A stretch of 64,000 bases of DNA, from NCBI GenBank assembly GCA_965262485.1, contig OZ253540.1:1-64000 (forward strand). Reading direction: 5' to 3'. The stretch is from Bin87 sp965262485 (lineage in GTDB: Bacteria > Chloroflexota > Dehalococcoidia > Lucifugimonadales > UBA3495). Both the position numbers and the translations under genes were made by a program. Numbering within the stretch: position 1 is the stretch's first letter; every line of letters begins with the position of its first letter. The notes below the pieces were generated by a model. It was given only the letters and a program-made list of their open reading frames with translations. It was not told the DNA's origin and searched no databases. This document shows, piece after piece, positions 18,082 to 26,509 of the stretch.

Positions 18082-19863
18082 ATGACCATAATTAACAGTC
18101 GCCGCGCCGTGATCGTTGATGACGAGAATGGGGAATACGAAGGGAACGAATCCATTGTCATAGCCGACGATGACGAAGATGTCTACGAAGCGCCTCGCAC
18201 GGCCATAGCCGTGAACGATGACGAAGACGAAGACCCGGTTGACGACGACGACACCGCAGAGGACGAGGTGGTGGTGACTGCCGTGGCGGTGGACGACCCG
18301 GACGCGGCGGATGACGAATGGCAGATTCGTCGGGTTGCGGCAGCTCGCACGGTGTTGCCGGATCTTGACGGCCCGTCGGCGCGGGATATCGAGCGGGAGG
18401 AACGAGACTGGGCCTACGTGGATACCAACGAGGGCACGGATGCGTTGGACGACCCGGTGCGGATGTACCTGCGGGAGATCGGTCGGGTTGATTTGCTGAC
18501 GTCGGCTGATGAACGCCGGCTGGCGCGGGAGTTGGAAGGACTCAACCACCTGAACAAGCTGGAGAAGGAACTGGCAGAGCAGCCGGCCGATGATCCGGCC
18601 GTTAGCTACGTGACGCTGGGAGACGAAGTTCCTGCCGAAAGCATGGAGTGGGAAGCCGCCATGGTGTTGCTGGCCCGAATTGCAAACGCTGCTGCCCTGG
18701 TGCGTTCGATCTCCCGATACCTGGATCTTGAACCCAATATGTCGCTTCGGGAAGTGCAGGAAAATCCCCCATTGCGGAAGGCGATTGACGCCGAGGTATC
18801 CCCGGCAATGGTGGAGCAAATCGCTCGCGACGTGGACATTGCGGAAGACGTTGCGCATCAGCGCGTAGTCCAGTTGTCGTTGGACACCTGGGTGCTGCCT
18901 CCTCGGGTGGCCGATGCGGTTACCGCATACGTGCCGGTGTGGGCCGAACTTCACCCCGAGGGCGTGGGGGGCTGTTATGCCCCGGAGCAGTGTGTGGACG
19001 TGCCGCCGCTGTACGCCCAGGATGACCAGTGCTCGTTGCTGCTGCTGAGCCAGTTGCTTCGGGACCCGGGGCTGAGCGACCTGGTGGAGATGGAGAATTT
19101 CAACGCGGCGCTGCATTTCGATCGAATCAAGAGGAACGGGGAGCGCGCTCAAACCCATCTTACCGAAGCGAATTTGCGGCTGGTGGTCAGCGTGGCCAAG
19201 AAGTACATCGGCCGCGGAATGGCGCTGCTGGACATGATCCAGGAAGGCAATATCGGCTTGATCCGCGCGGTGGAAAAATTCGACTACCGCAAGGGTTACA
19301 AATTCAGCACCTATGCCACCTGGTGGATTCGCCAGGCGATTACACGGGCGATTGCGGATCAGGCGCGCACGATACGCATACCGGTTCACATGGTGGAGAC
19401 CATCAACAAGCTGATGCGCCACCACCGGCGTCTTCTCCAGGAAAAGGGGCGCGAACCCACCACCGAAGAGTTGGCCGAAGCCATGGAGATGACACCTGAA
19501 AAGGTGGAAGAGATTCAGAAGATATCTCAGGAGCCGGTTTCGCTGGAGACTCCCATCGGTGAAGAAGAAGATTCATTCCTGGGCGACTTTATCGAAGACC
19601 GAACTACTCTGGCGCCGGCCGATGCGGCATCAGCCCAACTTTTGCGTGAACAGGTTCAGGAAGTGCTGAACTCGCTGACTGACCGGGAAAGCCGCGTGCT
19701 GAAGCTGCGCTTCGGCCTGGAAGACGGCCGTACCCGTACGCTGGAAGAGGTCGGCAGAGAATTCGGCGTTACACGGGAAAGGATCCGCCAGATCGAGGCC
19801 AAGGCCATTCGCAAGTTGCGGCACCCATCGCGCTCCAAAAAGCTGCGCGATTATCTGGAATAA
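18082..19863 (+). CDS. rpoD: primary sigma factor (RpoD/SigA)
   Basis: A 593-residue group 1 sigma factor. Residues 1-120 are strongly acidic (DDDEDVYEA, NDDEDEDPVDDDD), filling the place of region 1.1. Region 1.2 is DPVRMYLREIGRVDLLT; a non-conserved block of roughly 190 residues follows. Region 2 then has LRLVVSVAKKYIGRG and KFSTYATWWIRQAI, and regions 3-4 end with GREFGVTRERIRQIEAKA and a C-terminal YLE. GGGAGA precedes the ATG. The gene follows dnaG. Confidence 0.96.
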   Translation: MTIINSRRAVIVDDENGEYEGNESIVIADDDEDVYEAPRTAIAVNDDEDEDPVDDDDTAEDEVVVTAVAVDDPDAADDEWQIRRVAAARTVLPDLDGPSARDIEREERDWAYVDTNEGTDALDDPVRMYLREIGRVDLLTSADERRLARELEGLNHLNKLEKELAEQPADDPAVSYVTLGDEVPAESMEWEAAMVLLARIANAAALVRSISRYLDLEPNMSLREVQENPPLRKAIDAEVSPAMVEQIARDVDIAEDVAHQRVVQLSLDTWVLPPRVADAVTAYVPVWAELHPEGVGGCYAPEQCVDVPPLYAQDDQCSLLLLSQLLRDPGLSDLVEMENFNAALHFDRIKRNGERAQTHLTEANLRLVVSVAKKYIGRGMALLDMIQEGNIGLIRAVEKFDYRKGYKFSTYATWWIRQAITRAIADQARTIRIPVHMVETINKLMRHHRRLLQEKGREPTTEELAEAMEMTPEKVEEIQKISQEPVSLETPIGEEEDSFLGDFIEDRTTLAPADAASAQLLREQVQEVLNSLTDRESRVLKLRFGLEDGRTRTLEEVGREFGVTRERIRQIEAKAIRKLRHPSRSKKLRDYLE

Positions 19864-19932
19864 CCTCGAATCAACCGGCCAGGGTCCGTGCATCACGGCC
19901 GGCAACATATTGGCGTTGGTTAACGCCGCATT

Positions 19933-19965
19933 GAAGCTGTGGGCTACCCGCTAACCCGCAGCTTC
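19933..19965 (+). terminator. possible rpoD transcript-end hairpin
   Basis: GAAGCTGTGGG and CCCGCAGCTTC form an 11-bp stem with one G-U pair and an 11-base loop, 70 bases past the rpoD stop. No T-run follows, so it may be a Rho-dependent end or a processing structure rather than an intrinsic terminator. Apart from this and the hairpin at 20069, the gap 19864-20166 shows nothing. Confidence 0.35.
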
Positions 19966-20068
19966 GGCTTTGCTGGATGACGCGCATTGCCGACACGGCT
20001 GACCCGGCCGGACAGCAGCGGCCCCATTCGCCGGGTTTGTCCGGCGTATCCAGGCAAAACGCCAAAAG

Positions 20069-20115
20069 CCTGCTTGCCGTTGTGCAAGCAGGAGGGCGCA
20101 GCGCGCAGATATAAT
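20069..20115 (+). promoter_or_regulatory. hairpin and -10 element upstream of the small zinc-ribbon gene
   Basis: A perfect 9-bp inverted repeat, CCTGCTTGC / GCAAGCAGG (20069-20092), ends 17 bases before a consensus TATAAT (20110-20115). It therefore covers the place where a -35 box would be and could be an operator. No recognisable -35 hexamer is present. The element is about 50 bases upstream of the GTG at 20167. Confidence 0.4.
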
Positions 20116-20166
20116 CCTTCGCACGGGCCCGGCGATTGCTCGGCTATCTTTTGGGAGGTGAATACT

Positions 20167-20361
20167 GTGGAGTCTATGGAGATGCCGATCTGCCAACAGT
20201 GCAACATTGGTACATTGGTGCCGCTATCGGACTATGGCGCCCAGGGGGCCGCAGTCCACTACAAGGCGTGGACCTGCACCAACCCGGGTTGTGGCTACAA
20301 CATCAAAATTCGTAACGGCGATATTTTCGTCAACGAACCGATAAGAACGGGTCGCCACTAA
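20167..20361 (+). CDS. small zinc-ribbon-like protein
   Basis: A 64-residue protein with two cysteine pairs, ICQQCNIG and CTNPGC, separated by about 32 residues, the spacing of a zinc ribbon. It has no other domain. The GTG start is fixed by GGGAGG eight bases upstream; longer frames lack support. The ending IKIRNGDIFVNEPIRTGRH is polar. The role is unknown; such small ribbons often bind nucleic acid or act as protein adaptors. Confidence 0.65.
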   Translation: MESMEMPICQQCNIGTLVPLSDYGAQGAAVHYKAWTCTNPGCGYNIKIRNGDIFVNEPIRTGRH

Positions 20362-20477
20362 CGCTACTGGATTACGGGCGAAATACGGCTTCCGCCAGTT
20401 TCAATCGGCCGGCGGATGATCCCTGATGCACGGATGATCCATGTCGGTTGGTAAGCGCGATACATTCAGGTGTGGAA

Positions 20478-21242
20478 ATGGAGATAGGTCTCGATTACAT
20501 GCAGCTGCGCACTCGCGCACAGCACTATGGTATGCGGTGGTCTGGAATCATCCTGCTGGCGCTGGGAGTGGTTTTGGTGGCAGCGGGGGTGTTTTATTAC
20601 GGGCACCTGTTTTGGCTGCGTTCCGGCCTGGATGACTACGCTGCTCAGCGGCAGGGGGTCGCGGTTGCGGAACCAAACGAGTCCGTACCGTCCGGCGCCG
20701 ACGGAGTTACCGTAACCGCGCTGACGTTGCCGGAAGGAGCGTTCGCGGAACAGGCTGCCGAGCTGGGGATTGAACTGGTTCGCGCCGTAGATGCTGACGC
20801 GGTGGGAACGCTGCCGCCGGCCGTGAGCGTGAAAGTACCCGCATTGAGTGTAGACGCCAGAATCTCTGAATTAACGGTATCAGAAAACACCATCGTTAAT
20901 TTTGCATCAGGTATCAATCCGGTGGGGCACGTTGAGACTTCCGCGAATCCCGGTGAACTGGGAGCGATGTGGCTATTTGGCCCCGCCGGCAAGGGCGCAG
21001 CCGGTTTTGGAAGGTTGACCGGCGCGGCTGACGTGCTGAAAGAAAATGATAATCTGGTAATCACGGTCGAAAATGAAACCAACGAATACATTTATCTGTT
21101 GACACACACGCAAGTGATCAGCGCTTCGGATTTGCGATTGACCAGCGCGGAACGTTCCACGGTCCATCTGGCAGTACCGGTGCCATCCGGCTTGTACGAT
21201 CATTTCCTGATATTGAATGGCGAACTGGTGGGCGTGCGGTAA
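20478..21242 (+). CDS. degenerate class-E-like sortase domain protein, membrane anchored
   Basis: A protein of about 254 residues with one N-terminal transmembrane helix (IILLALGVVLVAAGVFYYG) and a C-terminal region following the sortase pattern: VKVPALSVDARISEL, ETSANPGELGAMWLFG, FGRLTGAADVLKENDNLVI, EYIYLLTHTQVISASDL. The catalytic His expected after GELG is replaced by LFG, and the region where the TLxTC cysteine belongs reads STVHLAVPVPSG. All catalytic residues therefore seem lost, and a non-catalytic role is inferred. ATG 20478 is preferred; 20448 and 20499 are alternatives. It ends at a bidirectional terminator. Confidence 0.65.
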   Translation: MEIGLDYMQLRTRAQHYGMRWSGIILLALGVVLVAAGVFYYGHLFWLRSGLDDYAAQRQGVAVAEPNESVPSGADGVTVTALTLPEGAFAEQAAELGIELVRAVDADAVGTLPPAVSVKVPALSVDARISELTVSENTIVNFASGINPVGHVETSANPGELGAMWLFGPAGKGAAGFGRLTGAADVLKENDNLVITVENETNEYIYLLTHTQVISASDLRLTSAERSTVHLAVPVPSGLYDHFLILNGELVGVR

Positions 21243-21267
21243 ACGCAGTTCTGCAACGCGAAACACA

Positions 21268-21310
21268 AAAAGGGCTACCGGACTAATTCAGTCCGGTAGC
21301 CCTTTTTTTC
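21268..21310. terminator. bidirectional terminator between convergent genes
   Basis: An A-run, GGGCTACCGGACT, a short AATTC loop, AGTCCGGTAGCCC and a T-run. The stem is perfect and both flanks give U-tracts, so it serves the sortase-like gene (plus) and the CorC-like gene (minus). Confidence 0.93.
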
Positions 21311-21365
21311 ATGCTGATCTGATGGCCGCCGGAATGTCGGTCGTCTCACCGACGGACTCGGTCAC

Positions 21366-22640
21366 CTAACCGGCGGAAGAGGTTGTATCCGGCATTTCTC
21401 TGGCAGTGTTGTCCCGGGGTATCAAGCGCAGTTGCTGGATGCGGCGGCCCCTGACCTGGGTTACCTCGATGGTCACGCCGCCGGTTTGCACGATGTCACC
21501 GACCTGCGGCATCCGGCCCAACTCGGTATAAATGTAACCGCCGATGGTGTTCACGTCTTCATAACGCAGCGCTACGCCGGCAATTTGCTCCGCGTATTCG
21601 ATGGGCACCGTCGCGTTCAAAGTCCAGGTACCGTCTTGATTGGGCACCGGGTCATCGCCGTTGGTGTCGCTGAACTCGTCATCGATCTCGCCAACGATTT
21701 CTTCCAGCACGTCCTCGAGGGTGAGTATGCCCTCGACACCACCATATTCGTCGACAACGATGCCCATCTGCAGCGACTTTTGGCGCATCAACACCAGCAG
21801 GTCGTCCACCGCCATGTTTTCAGCGATGAATTCCGGTTCGCGCATGATGCTGGCGAGAGTTGCATCGTGGTCGCCTTGCGCCAGGGTCAACAGCACGTCG
21901 CTGATGTGCACAATCCCCACCACATCATCCATAGTGCCGCGGTAAACCGGCAAACGGGTGTGCTTGCTGGCTACCAGCGTGTTGACTACGGTCTCCAACG
22001 CAGCAGACACCTCAACGGCGTCAACGTCGAGGCGCGGCACCATAATATGTACCGCATCGCGGTCGTCCATGCGGCTGATGGAGCGCACCATGTCGATGTC
22101 GTACTGGTCCAGATTCAACAGTTCGCTGGGAGTTAGCGGTACGGAAGCAAGAAAGTTCCCATCATCGTCGGCCTGGTATTGGTGAACTCCGTTTCCATTG
22201 GACGCGGTTGAATTGCCATTGCCGTGCGGCGCAACAACCATGTCAGCGAACCAGCGCTGGGGACGCGCCACGCGGCGGGCGATGAGAGGAAACGACCTGA
22301 CCAGAATCCCTACCGCGATATCGACGATGATGATAACGACGCAGGCGGCCAAGGCTGCAACGCTGATAAAGCCAGCCGTCAGCCAGAGCGCATTGCTGCC
22401 CGCGGGTTGCCATCCCGGGGCGAGAGACATGCCCAGGAAAGCCGCAGAGATCCCGGCCAACACAGTCGAGGCGACCCTGATCAATCGCACCATTCGGATC
22501 TGGGTCGGGATACCGGCTGCCACCAACTGCATGGTGGACAAAGCCGTGTCTCGGGCCGCAAATACTACGCTGGTCCAGCCAAAGAGCGCCAGCGAAACGG
22601 CCAGAAATAATAACGGTGGTAAGCTACTGTCAGTATCCAA
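21366..22640 (-). CDS. CorC/HlyC-type membrane protein with CBS pair
   Basis: A 424-residue protein. Residues 1-130 hold three to four membrane helices in the position of the CNNM/DUF21 domain. Next is a tandem CBS module (MVPRLDVDAVEVS, TRLPVYRGTMDDVVGIVHISDVL, VVDEYGGVEGILTLEDVLEEIVGEI) and a C-terminal CorC_HlyC domain (VNTIGGYIYTELGRMPQVGD). This architecture is linked to Mg2+/Co2+ homeostasis, although many members are uncharacterised. It is transcribed towards the bidirectional terminator, downstream of glmU. Confidence 0.88.
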   Translation of the reverse strand: MDTDSSLPPLLFLAVSLALFGWTSVVFAARDTALSTMQLVAAGIPTQIRMVRLIRVASTVLAGISAAFLGMSLAPGWQPAGSNALWLTAGFISVAALAACVVIIIVDIAVGILVRSFPLIARRVARPQRWFADMVVAPHGNGNSTASNGNGVHQYQADDDGNFLASVPLTPSELLNLDQYDIDMVRSISRMDDRDAVHIMVPRLDVDAVEVSAALETVVNTLVASKHTRLPVYRGTMDDVVGIVHISDVLLTLAQGDHDATLASIMREPEFIAENMAVDDLLVLMRQKSLQMGIVVDEYGGVEGILTLEDVLEEIVGEIDDEFSDTNGDDPVPNQDGTWTLNATVPIEYAEQIAGVALRYEDVNTIGGYIYTELGRMPQVGDIVQTGGVTIEVTQVRGRRIQQLRLIPRDNTAREMPDTTSSAG

Positions 22641-22692
22641 ACTGTCGGCCCTTTACCGGCGCATGACGCGCGGCGGGGGTCAGTTGCTCTCC

Positions 22693-24084
22693 TTAATCTG
22701 CGCTTGGAACGAGTTTAGCAGGTACGCCTACGGCGAGTCTACCCCTGGGGATGTCTTTAGTGACCACTGCGCCCGCTCCGGTGGCCGCGTTTTCGCCCAC
22801 GGAGACGGGAGCAATCAGCATGGTATCGCTGCCAATAAAAGCGCCAGCGCCAATGTTGGTAGTGTGCTTGTCAACTCCATCGTAGTTGCAGGTAACGGTT
22901 CCGGCGCCGATGTTCACGCCACGGCCTACGTTGGCGTCGCCCAGATAACAAAAGTGTCCGGCTGCGGTTTCGGAACCCACTCGGCTGGCCTTCACTTCCA
23001 CGTAGTTGCCAAGGTGAACGCCGGTTTCTATTACCGAATCGGGGCGGAGATGACTGAAGGGGCCTATGGTGACGTCGTTTTCGACGGTGGCGCCTTCCAG
23101 GAAAGATGCGACGATGCTGCAGCGGTCGCCGAGGTGCGTATCCTGTACCACGGAGTTGGGGCCGATTTCGCACTCCTGACCGATGGCCGTTTGGCCGCGC
23201 AGCATGGTGTTGGGCAGCAGGACGGTGTCGTTGCCAATTGTAACTTCGGCGTCGATGTAGGTGGTGGCCGGATCGATGATAGTGACGCCGTTCGCCATCC
23301 AGCGACGGTTCAAGTGGTCACGCAGGACCGCTTCCACGGCGGCGAGCTGGATTCGATTATTTACGCCGAGGGCCTCATCGGCGTAGGCAATGGGCGCTGC
23401 CGCGACGTCTTCGCCGGCGTCGGATGCCATGGCGACCAGCGCCGTGAGATAAAGCTCGCCCGACGGTGCAGGAGTAACCTGGGTAATTCGGCGGACGACC
23501 CAGTCTCCGGCAAAACAATAAACGCCCGTATTTACTTCGGCGGGCCCGTGTACGGGTCGCGTGCGGTCGGGGGCTTCCACGATTGCGCTGACTGCTCCCA
23601 CTCGACCATCGCTGGTTACACTGGCCCGCTCGATGCGACCCAGGTCGTCGCCGAACACGTCGGGAGCCGACAGGATTGTCAGGCGGCGGCCGGCAACCGC
23701 GGTATGTTCGTCGATCAGCGTCCGCAAGGATGCGGCGCGAACCAGCGGGGTGTCGCCGGCCATCACCACGACCGTTTGGGGAATCTCGCCAAGCTGATCC
23801 AGGGCAGTGGCCAAAGCGCCGGCGGTGCCGTCAGGCTCGGGTTGCACGGCGATTTCAACGTTGTCGCCCAGCAGGTCGCCAATCGCTGCCGCATGATCGG
23901 GCGACGTTACCACGACGATGCGTTGCATCCCCCATTCGGACATCAAATCCACCGGGTATCTGATGAGTTCTTTGCCGGCCGCCGGATGCAACGGTTTGGG
24001 TTTTTTGGAGTTCATGCGACTTCCCCGGCCGGCGGCCAGGATCACGCCGACAACATCGTGTGAGGGTTGATATGCGCCAGCCAT
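22693..24084 (-). CDS. glmU: bifunctional GlmU (GlcNAc-1-P uridylyltransferase / GlcN-1-P acetyltransferase)
   Basis: A 463-residue enzyme making UDP-GlcNAc. The N-terminal nucleotidyltransferase has VILAAGRGSRMNSKKPKPLH and VVVMAGDTPLV, with VNTGVYCF. The C-terminal left-handed beta helix has hexapeptide repeats, GPFSHLRPDSVIETG, GNYVEVKAS and the acetyltransferase segment YLGDANVGRGVNIGAGT followed by CNYDG. The start has GGGAG six bases upstream. An extended -10 promoter lies just upstream, divergent from the GatC-like/amidase operon. Confidence 0.95.
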   Translation of the reverse strand: MAGAYQPSHDVVGVILAAGRGSRMNSKKPKPLHPAAGKELIRYPVDLMSEWGMQRIVVVTSPDHAAAIGDLLGDNVEIAVQPEPDGTAGALATALDQLGEIPQTVVVMAGDTPLVRAASLRTLIDEHTAVAGRRLTILSAPDVFGDDLGRIERASVTSDGRVGAVSAIVEAPDRTRPVHGPAEVNTGVYCFAGDWVVRRITQVTPAPSGELYLTALVAMASDAGEDVAAAPIAYADEALGVNNRIQLAAVEAVLRDHLNRRWMANGVTIIDPATTYIDAEVTIGNDTVLLPNTMLRGQTAIGQECEIGPNSVVQDTHLGDRCSIVASFLEGATVENDVTIGPFSHLRPDSVIETGVHLGNYVEVKASRVGSETAAGHFCYLGDANVGRGVNIGAGTVTCNYDGVDKHTTNIGAGAFIGSDTMLIAPVSVGENAATGAGAVVTKDIPRGRLAVGVPAKLVPSAD

Positions 24085-24133
24085 CGCATCGCTCCCATTG
24101 CCGTGGTGCAGTTCGGTTTGTGCTATCCGGGAG

Positions 24134-24182
24134 ATTATAGCAGTGTGCCTGAGTTGACAACGCCGGCGCCCCCGGCCACAAT
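24134..24182. promoter_or_regulatory. divergent promoters for glmU (minus) and the amidase operon (plus)
   Basis: On the minus strand TGC then TATAAT (plus positions 24134-24142) is an extended -10 for glmU. On the plus strand TTGACA (24154-24159) and CACAAT (24177-24182), with a 17-base spacer, would serve the GatC-like gene at 24257. The two elements are only a few bases apart, so the promoters may compete. Confidence 0.5.
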
Positions 24183-24256
24183 TATCTGCGTCGCACCGAG
24201 TTCACTCACGAGGCTCGGTATTAAGATAGCGTTGCACCTGCGCAGGAGGTTGGATT

Positions 24257-24460
24257 TTGCCGGATTTGAATGATACCGAGGTACGGGCTCTGGCCAAAGC
24301 ATCAGGCATTAGTATTCCCGATCACCTGGTGGCAGAAGTACGAGAGTCATTGAATGGTTTGCTGGAGGCTCTGGACGTTATTGTTGAGCCTGATGTGGCC
24401 AATATCGAACCGCTGCCAATCATCGTATCGGACACTGCCCGGCAACGGGAGGTTTTCTAA
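24257..24460 (+). CDS. GatC/AtzG-like small amidase subunit
   Basis: A 67-residue acidic helical protein, shorter than GatC. The TTG start is fixed by AGGAGGT six bases upstream. Sequence such as IPDHLVAEVRESLNGLLEAL then EPDVANIEPLPI follows the pattern of GatC and of AtzG, small subunits that wrap around an amidase. Its stop TAA shares a base with the amidase ATG, which strongly suggests a two-subunit complex. A true GatCAB role is unlikely since no gatB is present; the substrate is unknown. Confidence 0.65.
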   Translation: MPDLNDTEVRALAKASGISIPDHLVAEVRESLNGLLEALDVIVEPDVANIEPLPIIVSDTARQREVF

Positions 24461-25881
24461 TGGCAAACCCGGACCTTTGCTATCTTTCCGCAACCGAACT
24501 GGGTGAGCGCATTGCCGCCGGTGAGATTTCCTCGCTGGAGGCTACGGAAGCGTTCCTGGAGCGCATCGCCCAACTGGACGGCAACTACGCCTCATACATC
24601 ACGGTAACCGCCGACCGCGCCCGTGAAGACGCGCGCCGCGCTGACGCCGAGATAGCGGCCGGCCAGCGATTGGGTCCGTTGCACGGTGTTCCTGTGGCGG
24701 TGAAAGACCAGTTCAATACGGCCGGCATAGTTACCACCAATGGGTCTACGATAATGGCCGAGAACGTGCCGGATGAAGACGCTACGGTTATGGCGCGCCT
24801 GAGGGCGGCCGGTACGGTGTTGCTGGGCAAGCTCAACATGAGCGAATACGCCAGCGGCGATGCTTTCCGACATCCCTATGGCCGGCCCCGCAACCCCTGG
24901 GATACCGGGCGCAATCCGGGAACCAGCAGCAGCGGTTCGGGAGCAGCCACGGCGGCGTTTCTGTGCGCAACATCCCTGGGGGAAGACACCGGCGGCAGCA
25001 TTCGAGGGCCGGCGGCCTTTTGCGGTTTGGTGGGCATTCGGCCCACGTTCGGCAGGGTTAGTCGAAATGGTGTGTTTGGCGCCAGCTGGTCGATGGACAC
25101 GGTGGGGCCGATCTCCAGAACGGTTACCGATTGCGCCAATACGTTGGAAGCAATCGCGGGACATGACCCTAACGACCCGCAAACCTGGGATGTGCCAGTC
25201 CCGAATTATTCAGCCGCACTCGACGGCAACATTGCTGGTTTGAAAGTGGGGTTGGTAACCGAGCGGGTCCATACCGATGCCAACGATCCGGAAGTTCGCG
25301 ACGCGGTTATCGCAGCCACCGGCGTGCTTGCCGGACTGGGCGCCGAGGTGAGCGAAGTTTCCGTCCCGCTGATTGTCAATTCTTCGGAAATTTCTTACGG
25401 CATAATCAGCAGCGACGCCGCCATGCTCAACTGGGACCTAATATCCACCGAGCGCCTGGAGGAACTGGACCACAATAATCAGGTGCGGTTGCTGATGGGC
25501 AGCATCGTTCCCGCCAAGGTGTATCAGAAGGCCACCAGATTGCGCGATGTGTTGCGCCGTCAGATCCTGGCGGCCCTGGGGCAGGTGGACGTGCTGGTAA
25601 TGCCGGCATCTTCGGTGCCGGCCACGCTGATACCGCAATCGGCCGGCCTGGGAACCAAGGCCGATGTGCTGGCCGGATTCAAAGGCCGCAGGGGGTTCAC
25701 GGCGCCTTTCAACCTGGCGAACCTGCCGGCATTGTCCATCAACTGCGGGTTTACGAGCAGCGGGTTGCCCATAGGATTGCAGATTGCCGGCCGGGCCTTT
25801 GATGAAGCTACCCTGTTTCGCGCCGCCTACGCCTACGAGCAGGCCACCGACTGGGGGCAGAGGCGACCGCCCGGCGTATAA
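24460..25881 (+). CDS. amidase signature family hydrolase
   Basis: A 473-residue amidase. The Ser-cisSer-Lys triad is visible: Lys in VPVAVKDQFN, the cis-Ser in GTSSSGSGAAT and the nucleophile Ser in EDTGGSIRGPA. GLPIGLQIAG near the end is family-typical. It is translationally coupled to the GatC-like protein upstream and probably forms a complex with it. Candidates include allophanate or carboxybiuret-type hydrolases, but this is not resolvable here. Its last 25 codons are echoed at 26341-26400. Confidence 0.9.
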   Translation: MANPDLCYLSATELGERIAAGEISSLEATEAFLERIAQLDGNYASYITVTADRAREDARRADAEIAAGQRLGPLHGVPVAVKDQFNTAGIVTTNGSTIMAENVPDEDATVMARLRAAGTVLLGKLNMSEYASGDAFRHPYGRPRNPWDTGRNPGTSSSGSGAATAAFLCATSLGEDTGGSIRGPAAFCGLVGIRPTFGRVSRNGVFGASWSMDTVGPISRTVTDCANTLEAIAGHDPNDPQTWDVPVPNYSAALDGNIAGLKVGLVTERVHTDANDPEVRDAVIAATGVLAGLGAEVSEVSVPLIVNSSEISYGIISSDAAMLNWDLISTERLEELDHNNQVRLLMGSIVPAKVYQKATRLRDVLRRQILAALGQVDVLVMPASSVPATLIPQSAGLGTKADVLAGFKGRRGFTAPFNLANLPALSINCGFTSSGLPIGLQIAGRAFDEATLFRAAYAYEQATDWGQRRPPGV

Positions 25882-25910
25882 TCAAGTTACCCTCGACAAA
25901 GGATTGGTCA

Positions 25911-26264
25911 ATGCTGACTCAAGACCATGCCATGACCGCGCAAGATTTTCTGACGGCATCCGACCGGGAATTCGCTGCCGGCGACGTTCTGCAAGCTTCG
26001 GAAAAGCTGTGGGGCGCGGCCGCCCACGTAATTACGGCGGTGGCGAAGCAGCGGGGCCTGGATCATGGCACCCACCGGGCGATGATAAATTCGGCCCGGC
26101 AAATAGCCGATGAAGTGGACGATGAGCGGTTGCGCTCCGGAATACTGGCGGCTCAGCATTTCCACTCCAATTTTTACAACGGCACGATGGAGCCGGAGGA
26201 CGTTGAGTACGCTCGCCCGTTGGTGCATCGCTATGTGGCCCTGATGCTGGCGCTGTTGGATTAG
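25911..26264 (+). CDS. PaREP1/HEPN-like helical protein
   Basis: A 117-residue all-helical protein. FAAGDVLQASEKLWGAAAHVITAVAKQRG matches the pattern of PaREP1-like and HEPN-related proteins (GDxxQASEKLWxAA), and the second half is helical with HFHSNFYNG. AAGGA lies upstream of the ATG. The gene starts 30 bases after the amidase stop, so it may be in the same operon. Its biochemical role is unknown; HEPN relatives can be RNases, but no clear Rx4-6H motif is seen. Confidence 0.6.
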   Translation: MLTQDHAMTAQDFLTASDREFAAGDVLQASEKLWGAAAHVITAVAKQRGLDHGTHRAMINSARQIADEVDDERLRSGILAAQHFHSNFYNGTMEPEDVEYARPLVHRYVALMLALLD

Positions 26265-26283
26265 ATGCGAAAGAGATAAAGCG

Positions 26284-26400
26284 GTGCTGATTCAAGACCA
26301 CGCCCTGACCGCGCAAGATTTTCTGGCGGCATCCGACCGGGCCTTTGATGAAACTACCCTCTTCCGCGCCGCCTGCGCCTACGAGCCGGCCGCTGACTGA
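26284..26400 (+). pseudogene. chimeric remnant: PaREP1-like gene head fused to amidase tail
   Basis: An in-frame 38-codon ORF starting with GTG. Codons 1-19 copy the start of the preceding gene (QDHALTAQDFLAASDR against QDHAMTAQDFLTASDR); codons 20-38 copy the end of the upstream amidase (AFDETTLFRAACAYEPAAD against AFDEATLFRAAYAYEQATD). The switch point falls on CCGGG, which is present in both parents, suggesting recombination at microhomology. Diverged amidase-tail sequence continues to about 26435. It is probably non-functional. Confidence 0.8.
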
Positions 26401-26509
26401 GGAGAAGGCGACCTCTCCCGGAGTGTGGCCGCACGGTGGCTTCCGGCCGCCGTAACCTCGGGGTGCGGTAGATATGATTGAGTCGATCGACGGCCAGGCC
26501 CGAGGACGG

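Noticed and set aside
22198..24063. A 621-codon plus-strand ORF opposite glmU and the CorC-like gene
   Set aside because: Both minus-strand genes have full family motifs; the plus frame has a Gly/Ala/Asp-rich shadow composition.
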